Position numbers and translations under genes: made by a program. Source: Lachnospiraceae bacterium (lineage in GTDB: Bacteria; Bacillota; Clostridia; Lachnospirales; Lachnospiraceae). Taken from it: a stretch of DNA of 64,000 nucleotides. Under the pieces are notes generated by a model. It was not told the origin of the DNA. It saw only the letters and a program-made list of their open reading frames with translations, and did no database searches. Positions within the stretch are counted from its first letter, which is position 1. Every line of letters begins with the position of its first letter. The DNA is taken from assembly GCA_900199595.1 (NCBI GenBank), contig FZRB01000014.1:40091-104090 (forward strand), read 5' to 3'. Shown here piece after piece: positions 26,922 to 35,496 of this stretch.

Positions 26922-28748
26922 TTAATATGCTTTTATTTTTGTCCAAAGATCAGCATAATATTCTTTTATATCTTTTTCCTGATATCTGAACACTTCATTA
27001 TTAGGAGCCCCAAATACAGGAGTATAAGAATTGATTCCGGCAAATTCTTCCTTTTCCAGATCCTCTCTTACCTGTGTTACAGGAGTTGTATAGCCTACAA
27101 AAATAGAATTCTGGTACACATTATCATACTCAAGCATATAATCCATAAAGCTTTCAGCAAGCTGAGTATCTTCACAATTTTTCGTCAGAACCATGGCATC
27201 ACACCATTCATTAGTTCCTTCTTCAGGATCAAAATAACCAAGGTCTTCATTTTCAGCCATAATATATGCGCCATCTCCTGAATATACAACGGCAATGGAC
27301 TTATTTCCGGCAATCATATTATCCATTACATCATCACCGGCATATACAACATCCATTGTTTCACGCTGCTTAATAAGCCATTCATAAGCTTCGTCTATCT
27401 CTTCTTTATTAGTTGTATTCATTGAATAGCCAAGAGCCTTAAGAGCTATCATGAAGCTGTCTCTTTCCGAATCATACATATAGATATCACCGGCGTATTT
27501 TTCATTTCTAAGAATTTCCCAGCCATCCTTCAGATCTTCTTCATCTACATTATTTTTATCATACAAAATACCGACAGTGCCAACAAAATACGGAACAGAA
27601 TATGTATTATCAGGATCAAAGGCATAACCCATATTTTCAGTATCTATATCACCTTTGTGTGTGATCAGCGACCAGTCAACAGGCTGTAATTCCTTTTCCT
27701 TTATAAGTCTTTCTATCATGTAATCACTTATAATAAGAATATCAAATTCAGAACCACTCTTCAGCTTTGTATACATTGATTCATTGGAATCAAATGTTTC
27801 ATATATGACACTACAGTCATATTCTTCTTCAAACCGGGTTATCAGTTCAGGGTCCATATACTCTCCGGAATTGAATATCCTAAGAGTCTTTTTACCACTT
27901 TTCACACCTGAAAAAACAGTTAATCCAAGTACAAGTACCAGACCCAATATAGTTATTTTTCTTACCGTGCTCTTAAGCATGGCCGGAATAAGTCTGGATA
28001 AAATAATCAGAAGAGCTATAACCAGAATAACTATAGTTGAGAGCGCATTTATAGTAGGATTAGTTCTTTTGGTCATATTATAGACAACTATGGATATATT
28101 TTCCACACCGTTGCCTGTTACAAAATACGATATGACAAAATCATCAAAGCTCATGGTAAATGAAAGAAGAATTCCTGCATATATACCATCCTTAAGAAGC
28201 GGAATAATGATTTTTATAAGAGCCTGAAATGGAGTAGCACCAAGATCCATGGCTGCATCAGCTATACTTGGATCCAGCTGTCTTACCTTTGGATATACCG
28301 AGGTAATTACATAAGGAGTACAAAATGCCACATGGGCCAGCAGCATGGTCATATATCCCTTTGCTATCATAATAGATGAAAATAGAATCATAAGACCTAT
28401 TGCCGTCACTATATCTGGATTCATAATAGGAATATTGTTTACTCCCTGAACAATATCCTTCATTATTTTTCTGCTTTTAGACAAACCTATAGCAGTCATT
28501 GTACCGAGTACAGTTGATATCACTGTTGCAAAAATAGCAATAGTAAGTGATACATATACAGCTCTCATTATTGATCCATCTGATATAAGTCTTTCATACC
28601 ATCTGAGTGAAAATCCGGTCATGTTAGTAAGACTTTTGGAAGAATTGAAAGAAAATACCATCGTAACTACGATAGGAAGATAAAAGAATATAAAGAGGCA
28701 GGCTATATAAATAATATAAAGTGCCTTATGTTTGTTATTACTTTGCAT
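26922..28748 (-). CDS. potCD: Polyamine ABC transporter PotC-PotD fusion (permease and binding protein)
   Basis: The first 265 residues or so are a PotC-type permease with six helices and the EAA-like loop DAAMDLGATPFQALIKIIIP. A further membrane helix (around 270-290) tethers a PotD-type spermidine/putrescine-binding domain outside the cell (residues about 295-608; LRIFNSGEYMDPELI, VPYFVGTVGILYD). Such fusions remove the need for a separate lipoprotein. The ATG at 28748 has AGGAGG 7 bases upstream and overlaps the end of potB by 11 bases. Confidence 0.93.
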   Translation of the reverse strand: MQSNNKHKALYIIYIACLFIFFYLPIVVTMVFSFNSSKSLTNMTGFSLRWYERLISDGSIMRAVYVSLTIAIFATVISTVLGTMTAIGLSKSRKIMKDIVQGVNNIPIMNPDIVTAIGLMILFSSIMIAKGYMTMLLAHVAFCTPYVITSVYPKVRQLDPSIADAAMDLGATPFQALIKIIIPLLKDGIYAGILLSFTMSFDDFVISYFVTGNGVENISIVVYNMTKRTNPTINALSTIVILVIALLIILSRLIPAMLKSTVRKITILGLVLVLGLTVFSGVKSGKKTLRIFNSGEYMDPELITRFEEEYDCSVIYETFDSNESMYTKLKSGSEFDILIISDYMIERLIKEKELQPVDWSLITHKGDIDTENMGYAFDPDNTYSVPYFVGTVGILYDKNNVDEEDLKDGWEILRNEKYAGDIYMYDSERDSFMIALKALGYSMNTTNKEEIDEAYEWLIKQRETMDVVYAGDDVMDNMIAGNKSIAVVYSGDGAYIMAENEDLGYFDPEEGTNEWCDAMVLTKNCEDTQLAESFMDYMLEYDNVYQNSIFVGYTTPVTQVREDLEKEEFAGINSYTPVFGAPNNEVFRYQEKDIKEYYADLWTKIKAY

Positions 28749-29574
28749 CCAATTCCTCCTTTTCTTCCTTATCAAAACGTTTCATTATTGATAAGCCGAT
28801 AAGGATTATCAAAGTAAGAATAATAGATGTTGCAGAACCAAAATTCCAATTACCAACAGAAATAAACTGATTTTCAATAAGATTTCCAATCAGCATATAT
28901 TGTCCTCCACCGAGAAGTTTAGGTATAACGAATGTAGAGATCGACAAAAGAAATGTCATCATAATACCATTTATAACTCCTGGAATTGACATCTTTAATA
29001 TTACATTTACAAATGTCTGAAATCCATTAGCTCCGAGATCATGAGAAGCCTCAATAAGTGAAGGATCTATTTTTCTTATGGACGTATGAATAGGTATAAC
29101 CATAAAAGGAAGAATATCACTAATAAGACCTATAAGAACAGCAAAATCTGTATACATGAAATTCTGAGGAGTACATCCAAACAATCCAAGAAATCTGTTA
29201 ATAAGACCGTTGTCAGATAACAGACTGATCCAGGCATAAGTTCTGAGAAGTGTATTGATCCACATAGGTATTGTAACCAGAAGAATCAACAGATCCTGTG
29301 TAGAATCATTAAATCTTGTAATGAAATAAGCAAGAATATATCCAAGTACAAGACAGATAAGAACAGATATAAGACCTAATGAAAAAGATTTTTTCATTAC
29401 GTCAAGATATATAGGTTCACCTATCTTCTTGAAATTATCAAGAGTAAACTGGATATTAACAAGTTCATTGCCACCGGTTGTAAAAGAATATAGTACTATG
29501 AGAAGCAAAGGTACTAATACAATTATAATAGACCAGATTAAATAAGGTCTGGTGAGTTTAGTATAATGTTTCAT
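28738..29574 (-). CDS. potB: Spermidine/putrescine ABC transporter permease
   Basis: This 278-residue protein has six predicted helices and the cytoplasmic loop EASHDLGANGFQTFVNVILKMSIPG, part of the EAA motif that contacts PotA. Length and sequence match PotB. It pairs with the PotC half of the downstream fusion. A long hairpin lies in the gap between potA and this gene. Confidence 0.93.
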   Translation of the reverse strand: MKHYTKLTRPYLIWSIIIVLVPLLLIVLYSFTTGGNELVNIQFTLDNFKKIGEPIYLDVMKKSFSLGLISVLICLVLGYILAYFITRFNDSTQDLLILLVTIPMWINTLLRTYAWISLLSDNGLINRFLGLFGCTPQNFMYTDFAVLIGLISDILPFMVIPIHTSIRKIDPSLIEASHDLGANGFQTFVNVILKMSIPGVINGIMMTFLLSISTFVIPKLLGGGQYMLIGNLIENQFISVGNWNFGSATSIILTLIILIGLSIMKRFDKEEKEELDAK

Positions 29575-29598
29575 TTAATAATATCTCCCAAATCAAGC

Positions 29599-29678
29599 AG
29601 CAGAATCTTGTAAGGATATATGTCAGACTATTAATCTTGCAAGCAAGAATAGTCAGTCATATAATCTGAAATTCTGCT
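29599..29678 (-). repeat. Long hairpin between potA and potB
   Basis: Nested stems pair 29599-29606 with 29671-29678, 29617-29622 with 29658-29663, 29626-29632 with 29648-29654 and 29636-29640 with 29643-29647. No long T-run follows, so it is more likely an mRNA processing or stability element, or an attenuator, than a strong terminator. The loop 14-mer CTTGCAAGCAAGAA is shared with the structured repeat at 33853-34040. Confidence 0.65.
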
Positions 29679-29686
29679 TTAAGTAG

Positions 29687-30745
29687 TTACCACTCCATCG
29701 GATACATGACGTGAATATCATCAGGTCCGAATTTAAGACCGACTTTCAAACCTGGTTCATAATAATCGGTTGTATGAATTAGATAATCTCTGTCAGGGGT
29801 TTCAACAACTATTTCATGGTGAACTCCCTTAAATATAATAGACTTAACTATTCCTTTAACCTTTGCATCTTTTGGTTTTACTATATCTATATCTTCGGGA
29901 CGAATAACGACCTCAACCGCCTCATTATTCTTAAAGCCTTTATCTACACATTCAAAATCTTCTCCATCAAAGGATACAAGCAGATCTTTCTTCATTACTG
30001 CTTCGATAATATTTGAATCTCCGATAAAGCTTGCTACAAATCTGTTTTCCGGTTCATTATATATATCTTCAGGCGTACCAACCTGCTGGATTATTCCTTC
30101 ATTCATTACTACTACTGTATCACTCATGGAAAGTGCTTCTTCCTGATCATGTGTAACAAATATAAAGGTAATACCAACTTCTTTCTGTATTTTCTTAAGC
30201 TCTGTCTGCATGTCTTTTCTCAGCTTGGCATCCAGAGCACCTAAAGGCTCATCCAGAAGAAGAACCTTGGGTTCATTAACCAATGCTCTAGCAATAGCAA
30301 CTCTCTGCTGCTGTCCACCGGACAGACTTGTTATATCTCTTTTGGAATAACCGTCCAGTCCGACAAGCTCTAACATTGCAGTAACCTTATGATCTATTAT
30401 GGTTTTATCCATTTTTTTAATTTTCAGACCAAAGGCAACATTATCATATACATTCAGAAATGGAAAAAGAGCATATTTCTGAAAAATAGTATTAACCTCT
30501 CTTTTGTATGCAGGAATTTTAGTAATATCTATACCCTCAAACAGAACTTCTCCACCGGAAGGTTCTTCAAAACCTGCAATTATTCTCAGTGTGGTTGTTT
30601 TTCCACAGCCTGAAGGACCTAACAGCGTTAAGAATTCATTTTCATGAATAGTAAGATCTATACCTTTCAGAACCTGTTGATCTTCATAGTTTTTTGTAAG
30701 TCCTTTTAACTCTATAATTGCAGTTCTTTTTTCATGTTCACTCAT
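29687..30745 (-). CDS. potA: Spermidine/putrescine ABC transporter ATP-binding protein
   Basis: PotA hydrolyses ATP for uptake. It shows Walker [10 protein letters not shown], the Q loop, signature [15 protein letters not shown], Walker [12 protein letters not shown] and the switch His in [11 protein letters not shown]-terminal TOBE domain follows ([12 protein letters not shown]). From the ATG at 30745 it is 352 residues; the in-frame sequence upstream contributes residues without family support. It has its own promoter at 30799-30827. Confidence 0.95.
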   Translation of the reverse strand: MSEHEKRTAIIELKGLTKNYEDQQVLKGIDLTIHENEFLTLLGPSGCGKTTTLRIIAGFEEPSGGEVLFEGIDITKIPAYKREVNTIFQKYALFPFLNVYDNVAFGLKIKKMDKTIIDHKVTAMLELVGLDGYSKRDITSLSGGQQQRVAIARALVNEPKVLLLDEPLGALDAKLRKDMQTELKKIQKEVGITFIFVTHDQEEALSMSDTVVVMNEGIIQQVGTPEDIYNEPENRFVASFIGDSNIIEAVMKKDLLVSFDGEDFECVDKGFKNNEAVEVVIRPEDIDIVKPKDAKVKGIVKSIIFKGVHHEIVVETPDRDYLIHTTDYYEPGLKVGLKFGPDDIHVMYPMEW

Positions 30746-30798
30746 ATAAATGCTCCAATACCATAAAAACATTTTTGTTTACAAAACAATCGTTCGTA

Positions 30799-30827
30799 AT
30801 TTTATCAAATTTTAAATAATATAGCAA
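30799..30827 (-). promoter_or_regulatory. Promoter of the pot operon
   Basis: On the minus strand TTGCTA (30827-30822) and TAAAAT (30804-30799) are 17 bases apart, and the -10 is preceded by TGA, an extended -10 feature. It lies just after a terminator and about 54 bases before the potA ATG. Confidence 0.7.
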
Positions 30828-30862
30828 TAAAAAAAGGTCTGTCGTATGAATCAACAAACCTT
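30828..30862 (-). terminator. Terminator after the pseudopilin genes
   Basis: On the minus strand AAGGTTTGT pairs with ACAGACCTT (one G-T pair) around an 11-base loop and is followed by seven T. It closes the pilin transcript and insulates potA. Confidence 0.85.
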
Positions 30863-30887
30863 ATATATATCATAATGAATGTAACAA

Positions 30888-31517
30888 TTATGGCTGATCT
30901 CTGGCAACATCGTTAGGTGTTGTTAAGGCATTGTATCTTGGGTCAACATGTGGCCATATCATATATGCATGACGGGTACTGCCCTGTCCATTATAATCTC
31001 CATTTGAATCAAGATTCCAAACCGAATTATTTACATGACCTCCAACAAAGACATATAGATTATAATTTTTATCTACACATATCAGCCACTGATCCAGATC
31101 AGCAGGCTTGTTAAACTTAGGTTTGACAACGGATTTACCCATTAATTCGCCCATAATTCTTCCTACTTCCGTATTTGCCTCACTATAAATATTATTATCT
31201 AACCCGGATAAGGCATTTAACCTGAAAGCATTCATCTGAGTACCGGCACTCATATAAGTAATTAATCTATAAGTCTTACTTGCTGATCCAAAATCCGAAT
31301 CCATCCCAACAGAATATGTTATATATTCATAAATAGATTCATTTTCAGTCATTGCAGCACCAATCATTGTTCCTAAAGAATCACCAAATGCTATATCGTC
31401 AGCCTTACGTGATTTATTAATATATCTGATAAGAGCTGGAGCAATAGACGCAGCAAGAATAGCCATGATTGCTATAACAATAATTAATTCAACTAATGAA
31501 AACCCTTTATCTTTCAC
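30888..31517 (-). CDS. Prepilin-like protein with type IV N-terminal methylation motif
   Basis: The 209-residue protein begins KDKGFSLVELIIVIAIMAIL, a type III signal sequence: a short basic leader, Gly before Phe at the cleavage site, Glu at +5 of the mature protein, and a hydrophobic stem helix. The rest is a globular pilin head. The start is GTG. It is the second gene of a pair under a c-di-GMP riboswitch. No prepilin peptidase, ATPase or platform gene is in the window, so the assembly machine must be elsewhere. Confidence 0.85.
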   Translation of the reverse strand: MKDKGFSLVELIIVIAIMAILAASIAPALIRYINKSRKADDIAFGDSLGTMIGAAMTENESIYEYITYSVGMDSDFGSASKTYRLITYMSAGTQMNAFRLNALSGLDNNIYSEANTEVGRIMGELMGKSVVKPKFNKPADLDQWLICVDKNYNLYVFVGGHVNNSVWNLDSNGDYNGQGSTRHAYMIWPHVDPRYNALTTPNDVARDQP

Positions 31518-31577
31518 TTTTTTAACCCCTAAAAATGTGACACTCGTTTATAGAATTCTGTGTCACATTTATGCTTG

Positions 31578-32297
31578 TTATTTATATTCAGATGCACAAT
31601 CAGGATAAATCCTGCAAACAGGGTAATTGCTTCCACCCTTCTTTTTATAGCCAACCCAGATCTCCGGATTACCATTATCCTGTCTTCTATATATCTGCCA
31701 GCATTCAGGCTTATACTCCTGTCCGCCATCCATAATTTTCTTATTATATCTGTATTTCATTACAAGCCCATCTTTACTATCAAAGTTTCTTAATTTATTA
31801 GTACCTCCCCTGGCAGATTCCTGAGCCATACAATATAGCATTTCATCAGTAAAAGCCCTTTGTTTGTCACCATCTTTACCAGTATCCAACGAGCTTTTGA
31901 ACAAAACATTTTCATATGTCTCACCATCTTTGTTCATGTAAGCAGCGCCTCTGGACCATGCTACAAGCCTTATCTCATAATATCCTTTATTCTTTAAACT
32001 ATTATTAATTTTGCCGCTTGAATAATAATGTCCATCAGGAGTTACTACGTATGTACCGGCATAATTCTTTATTCCTCCGCAAACACTCCACCCATCATAT
32101 GCAGCATCATTGCCACTGGTCATAGCAAGCTCTACAGCATAATAAATAGTCTGTGCAGTCTGCACATCCATAGCCTTTTTTGACTTATCTATATATCTGA
32201 TAATTGCAGGCACTATAGCGGCAGAAAGTATCGAAATAATTGCTATTACTATTATCAGTTCCACCAGGGTAAAACCTTTATCATTCTTTTTTATCAT
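31578..32297 (-). CDS. Prepilin-like protein, first of a tandem pair
   Basis: The 239-residue protein starts with KKNDKGFTLVELIIVIAII, a clear prepilin cleavage/methylation motif with Glu5 and a stem helix. The N-terminal 40 residues are very close to those of the downstream pilin gene (both continue IRYI[D/N]KS[K/R]KA), while the heads differ. It is probably assembled into a type IV pilus or pseudopilus. GGAGA precedes the ATG. Expression should depend on the c-di-GMP-I riboswitch immediately upstream. Confidence 0.87.
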   Translation of the reverse strand: MIKKNDKGFTLVELIIVIAIISILSAAIVPAIIRYIDKSKKAMDVQTAQTIYYAVELAMTSGNDAAYDGWSVCGGIKNYAGTYVVTPDGHYYSSGKINNSLKNKGYYEIRLVAWSRGAAYMNKDGETYENVLFKSSLDTGKDGDKQRAFTDEMLYCMAQESARGGTNKLRNFDSKDGLVMKYRYNKKIMDGGQEYKPECWQIYRRQDNGNPEIWVGYKKKGGSNYPVCRIYPDCASEYK

Positions 32298-32317
32298 ACT
32301 GGGTCTCCGAATAATGT

Positions 32318-32355
32318 AAAAAAATACTTGAAAGCTATTCTACCAGCCTTCAAGT
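32318..32355 (-). terminator. Expression-platform terminator of the c-di-GMP riboswitch
   Basis: On the minus strand ACTTGAAGGCT pairs with AGCTTTCAAGT (one mismatch or bulge) around a short loop and is followed by ATTTTTTT. It lies between the aptamer and the first pilin gene. Whether c-di-GMP favours or prevents its formation cannot be decided by eye. Confidence 0.85.
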
Positions 32356-32357
32356 AA

Positions 32358-32460
32358 GTATCGGTTGCAACTGGCTACCTTGGTTTATATAAGCTCTCAC
32401 CCCTATGAAAAACCAAGGTCCTATAGCTTTGCGTCACAGAATCACTTCTGCTTTGCCTAT
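32358..32460 (-). promoter_or_regulatory. Cyclic di-GMP-I riboswitch (GEMM-I)
   Basis: The minus strand contains the conserved GEMM-I landmarks in order: GGCAAAGC (32457-32450), the GACGCAAAGC core, an ACCTTGG...CCAAGGT stem, and GGTAGCCAGTTGC at the 3' side. These are the two paired domains whose junction binds c-di-GMP. It is followed by an intrinsic terminator and a prepilin gene. GEMM riboswitches commonly control pilus, motility and adhesion genes. Confidence 0.92.
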
Positions 32461-32476
32461 TAAACATATATGTGAC

Positions 32477-32540
32477 ATTTTAACATACTTTTTCATTGTT
32501 ATCAATATAAACATATAATAAATCAATGAAAAAGTATGTT
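32477..32540 (-). promoter_or_regulatory. Promoter of the pilin operon with overlapping 17-bp inverted repeat
   Basis: On the minus strand TTGATA (32505-32500) and TAAAAT (32482-32477) are 17 bases apart. A perfect inverted repeat of 17 bp (32482-32498 and 32524-32540, gap 25) has one arm filling the spacer between the two boxes and touching the -10. A protein bound there would block or remodel the promoter. It is not followed by a T-run, so a terminator is less likely. Confidence 0.65.
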
Positions 32541-32575
32541 ATTTTTGTAAATAATTAACAATATTGATAAATAAA

Positions 32576-33832
32576 TTAATATTTCATAGGTCTGCCAAGC
32601 AGCGATCCATCTTCAAACATATAATTGGTATCCCTGGCTGCCCATGTAGGACTAAAGCAGGCCTGACCATCAGAATATACATAGTGACAGAAATATCCGG
32701 TAAACATCTCAACATGATATATATCAGCATACTTCTTTTTCATACTACTGGATTTAAATAACAAATCTCCTGGATTTATAGTCATCTTCTCGATTTTCTT
32801 ATATGTAATGCCACCCTTTACCATACGCTTATGATCACGACACCAGAAAGCTTCATAATCCGCTGTAGCAGGCCAACCTGTATATCCAAAGTTTATTCCT
32901 GCTTTTTCGTTATAGGCTTTCCATACAAGAGCACTGCAGTCATAATAACCACTGAGATTACGTTTTTCCTGACTATAGGTCCAGTGAGTGCCCATATAAG
33001 TAGCACGCTTGGCAACATTTCGGATTTTCTTTGTAGTTACAGAAACTGCACATCCTAAATAACTATCGCCTACTTTAGCTGTGATAATAACATTACCTAT
33101 CTTTTTACCTTTTACAACACCTTTTTTACTTACAGTTGCTATTTTAGGATTACTTGATTTCCATACAATTTTCCCATTATAACCTGTTACTTTCAGTTTT
33201 TTACTCTTTCCCTTTACAAGAAGATATGACTGGTCAGATATTCCCAGTTTTTTTGTTGTCATTTTAACTGTAAACTCTTTTCCATAAATCTTTATTGTAA
33301 GAGTTGTTTTTCCGGTATTTGGTTTTTTCTTATATGTCTGATATATATGTAATTTATTATCACTTACATATGCATTCACTTTTATTTTGCTGTTACTGCT
33401 TTTACAAGAAAAGTTTTCACCATAAACATAGTCTAAATCAAAATCAGCATTAATTGGAATTTCTACTGTATCTGTTGAATAAGATGTTTTAGCTCTGTAA
33501 TAATATTGAGGATAAAGGTATGAAGTAACATTATAAGAAGCAAGAGTAACATTCGTCATGTCAATAGGCTTTTCCTCTTCGCTCTCTTCCTGTTCTTCAG
33601 GATTATCCTGATTATCTTGATTATCTTGATTTTCCTGATTTTCATTATTATTTTCATTGTCATCATAATAAAAATAATAATCGTCTTCATCAGTATCATC
33701 ATAATCAGTAAAATTAAAGTATGGATCAGCAGGATTTTCATCAGTTGTATCAGCAAATGAAACAGAATTTCCTATTATAAGCGAAATACTTAACAATAAT
33801 GATAAAAATACTTTAAATATCTTTCTATTCAT
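32576..33832 (-). CDS. Secreted Big2-NlpC/P60-like protein
   Basis: The 418-residue protein has a signal peptide (residues 1-28), then an acidic Asp/Asn/Glu/Gln-rich linker, a beta-rich region, and a Big2-type Ig-like module (WKSSNPKIATVSKKGVVKG). The C-terminal domain is NlpC/P60-like, with a catalytic Cys in YYDCSALVWKAY, PGDLLF and a His in DIYHVEMF. It may cleave peptidoglycan stem peptides. The ATG at 33832 has GGAGGA upstream; the open frame beyond it runs into the structured repeat and is not used. Confidence 0.82.
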   Translation of the reverse strand: MNRKIFKVFLSLLLSISLIIGNSVSFADTTDENPADPYFNFTDYDDTDEDDYYFYYDDNENNNENQENQDNQDNQDNPEEQEESEEEKPIDMTNVTLASYNVTSYLYPQYYYRAKTSYSTDTVEIPINADFDLDYVYGENFSCKSSNSKIKVNAYVSDNKLHIYQTYKKKPNTGKTTLTIKIYGKEFTVKMTTKKLGISDQSYLLVKGKSKKLKVTGYNGKIVWKSSNPKIATVSKKGVVKGKKIGNVIITAKVGDSYLGCAVSVTTKKIRNVAKRATYMGTHWTYSQEKRNLSGYYDCSALVWKAYNEKAGINFGYTGWPATADYEAFWCRDHKRMVKGGITYKKIEKMTINPGDLLFKSSSMKKKYADIYHVEMFTGYFCHYVYSDGQACFSPTWAARDTNYMFEDGSLLGRPMKY

Positions 33833-33852
33833 AATCGTCCTCCTCGCATTTT

Positions 33853-34040
33853 GACTTTTGACACCATATGACATACGGATTGCTCCATTGCTAAAGCAAT
33901 TCTCGCAATCCTAGAAACATTCGGAAACCGCTAATTTTCTACGAAAATTGCTATTTCCTCATGTTTCAGCGTGTCATAAAGTCAACAAGCTTTTCTTGCA
34001 AGCAAGAACGCTTTTTGACTTTTGACACTTATGTCATTAT
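33853..34040. repeat. Structured intergenic repeat, copy 2
   Basis: About nine in ten positions match copy 1 at 25197-25378, in the same orientation. Differences fall in stems and mostly keep pairing: ATTTC/GAAAT becomes ATTGC/GCAAT, GCTGATTTTC/GAAAATCGC becomes GCTAATTTTC/GAAAATTGC, and CTGC/GCAG becomes CTTGC/GCAAG. Like copy 1 it lies just upstream of a minus-strand gene. To its left it also has TTTTGACTTTTGACAC, the sequence normally found at the right end, as if a second right end abuts it. Confidence 0.85.
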
Positions 34041-34076
34041 ATCGTATATTACTCAATTATTCCATAAATACTGCAA

Positions 34077-34102
34077 AAAAGGCCGCTAAAGAGCAGCCTT
34101 TT
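34077..34102 (-). terminator. Terminator of the 73-residue membrane protein gene
   Basis: On the minus strand AAAAGGC.GCT pairs with AGC.GCCTTTT around a 4-base loop, with one mismatch, and is followed by TTTTTT. Confidence 0.8.
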
Positions 34103-34123
34103 CTTAAAAAGCATATATAATCA

Positions 34124-34345
34124 TTATGCCGCAGCTATACTGGTAATAAATGTGATCAATCCGATAATTATCAGAATAGCGACTGCCGCATAAACGAAAC
34201 CTGCAATTGCAATTGCTATCAGAACTATCGGCAGCAATATCAGAGAAACAACTATTTTAGTGATTCCCCAGGCAGCTTTCAAGGCAAAAATAAATATTTT
34301 AGTAAAAACTACAAACATTAATATTATAAAAAGCAATGTAATCAT
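34124..34345 (-). CDS. Small hydrophobic membrane protein (73 residues)
   Basis: Nearly the whole protein is hydrophobic, with two or three membrane helices separated by a short polar turn (residues 24-30). No family is recognised. GGAAG lies upstream of the ATG and a clear terminator follows, which supports a real single-gene transcript. Confidence 0.6.
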   Translation of the reverse strand: MITLLFIILMFVVFTKIFIFALKAAWGITKIVVSLILLPIVLIAIAIAGFVYAAVAILIIIGLITFITSIAAA

Positions 34346-34487
34346 TATCTCGCTTCCTTTCTATAAAACAGGCTTTATTAAAAATTTACAAATATTATTT
34401 TAAACTATTAAAGCCAGATAAACATTAAAGCAAGATTAAAATTATATTAGTTTTGAAAACATATCATGAATTAACATGAATTAATGT

Positions 34488-35088
34488 CTATGTATAATTA
34501 AACAAAATACTCATAACAGCAGAAAGATATGTATCACCAAACAGATTCAGATGATTTAACAGATGATACAGGTTATACAAGTCTCTTCTATCCTTATAAC
34601 CGGAATCTATTGGATTAATTGAAGCATAAGCATTATAGAATTCTGACGAAAAATGTCCGAATAATTCTGTCATGGCAAGATCTGCTTCGGCATGACCAAC
34701 ATATACAGCCGGATCAATCAGCCAGGCTTTGCCGTCATTTCCAACTATATAGTTTCCGGACCAAAGATCTCCATGAAGAAGCGACGGCTTCTTTGGTTCA
34801 ATCAAAAGCTCCGGAAGCTTATCAAGAAGTTTAAGGAATCTTTTTCTGCAGTTACTGTCAAAATAACGCTCAGCCATTCTGATTTGTGGTTCCAGTCTGC
34901 ATTCTCTAAAGAATACAGTCCAGGAATCTCTTTCATCATTTATCTGTTTTGAAGCCCCAATAAAGTTATCATAAATAAAACCATATTTTTTACTTTTAAC
35001 AAATGATGAAGTATCTGCAAGATGCATTAATGATTTTTACAGAATCACCAAAATATTTTTTTATTCCTTCTTCTATACATAAATTCAT
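34488..35088 (-). pseudogene. Fructosamine kinase-family gene with deleted N-terminal lobe
   Basis: The C-terminal 179 residues match the fructosamine/ketosamine-3-kinase family: SLLHGDLWSGNYIV (catalytic loop), AWLIDPAVYVGHAEADLAM (metal-binding DPA) and YNLYHLLNHLNLFG. The ATP-binding N lobe is missing. Upstream, in another frame starting at 35088, the sequence encodes MNLCIEEGIKKYFGDSVKII, which looks like the family N terminus, and then runs into a stop. An internal deletion of roughly 80 codons plus a frameshift explains both. A truncated protein from the ATG at 35027 could still be made but should lack kinase activity. Confidence 0.75.
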
Positions 35089-35181
35089 AATTTCTTTTAT
35101 TAATTATTTATTTCATATATTTATCTAATCCATTTTTACTCAAAACGTTGGCTGAGGCTTTAATTATATAAGCCAAACTGT

Positions 35182-35481
35182 TTACACTTCTTCAAGACCG
35201 TTTTCGCCTATTTTAAGTTCTTTGAGATTATCAAGCACTTCACTCTGATAAATAAGTGCTTCCTGATCCTGGAAACCAATAAACAGAAGTTCTTCTATCT
35301 GATCTCTGTTAAAGAAATATAATTTATCTGAATCATTAATTCCTTCCGGATATGGAACTCCGACATAATCATAAATCATATCATTTTCTTCTGTTGTTAC
35401 TACTCTTCCTATAACCATGAGCTTACGCTCTGCACCTTCAGTTCTTATAATTGATCCTATTGGTAACATATTCTTATACAT
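35182..35481 (-). CDS. DUF4176 domain protein
   Basis: The 99-residue protein matches the DUF4176 pattern: LPIGSIIRTEGAERKLMVIGR at the start, then YDYVGVPYPEGI and FFNRDQIEELLFIGFQD. DUF4176 proteins are often encoded in type VII secretion loci of Firmicutes, but their role is unknown. The gene starts 15 bases after the 739-residue gene, behind GGGAGG, so the two form an operon. No EssC, EsxA or LXG protein is in the window. Confidence 0.75.
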   Translation of the reverse strand: MYKNMLPIGSIIRTEGAERKLMVIGRVVTTEENDMIYDYVGVPYPEGINDSDKLYFFNRDQIEELLFIGFQDQEALIYQSEVLDNLKELKIGENGLEEV

Positions 35482-35496
35482 AGTATATCCTCCCTT

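Noticed and set aside
32482..32540. 17-bp inverted repeat read as a terminator for the NlpC/P60-like gene
   Set aside because: The loop is 25 bases and no T-run follows, while a well-spaced promoter overlaps one arm; an operator or invertible site fits better.
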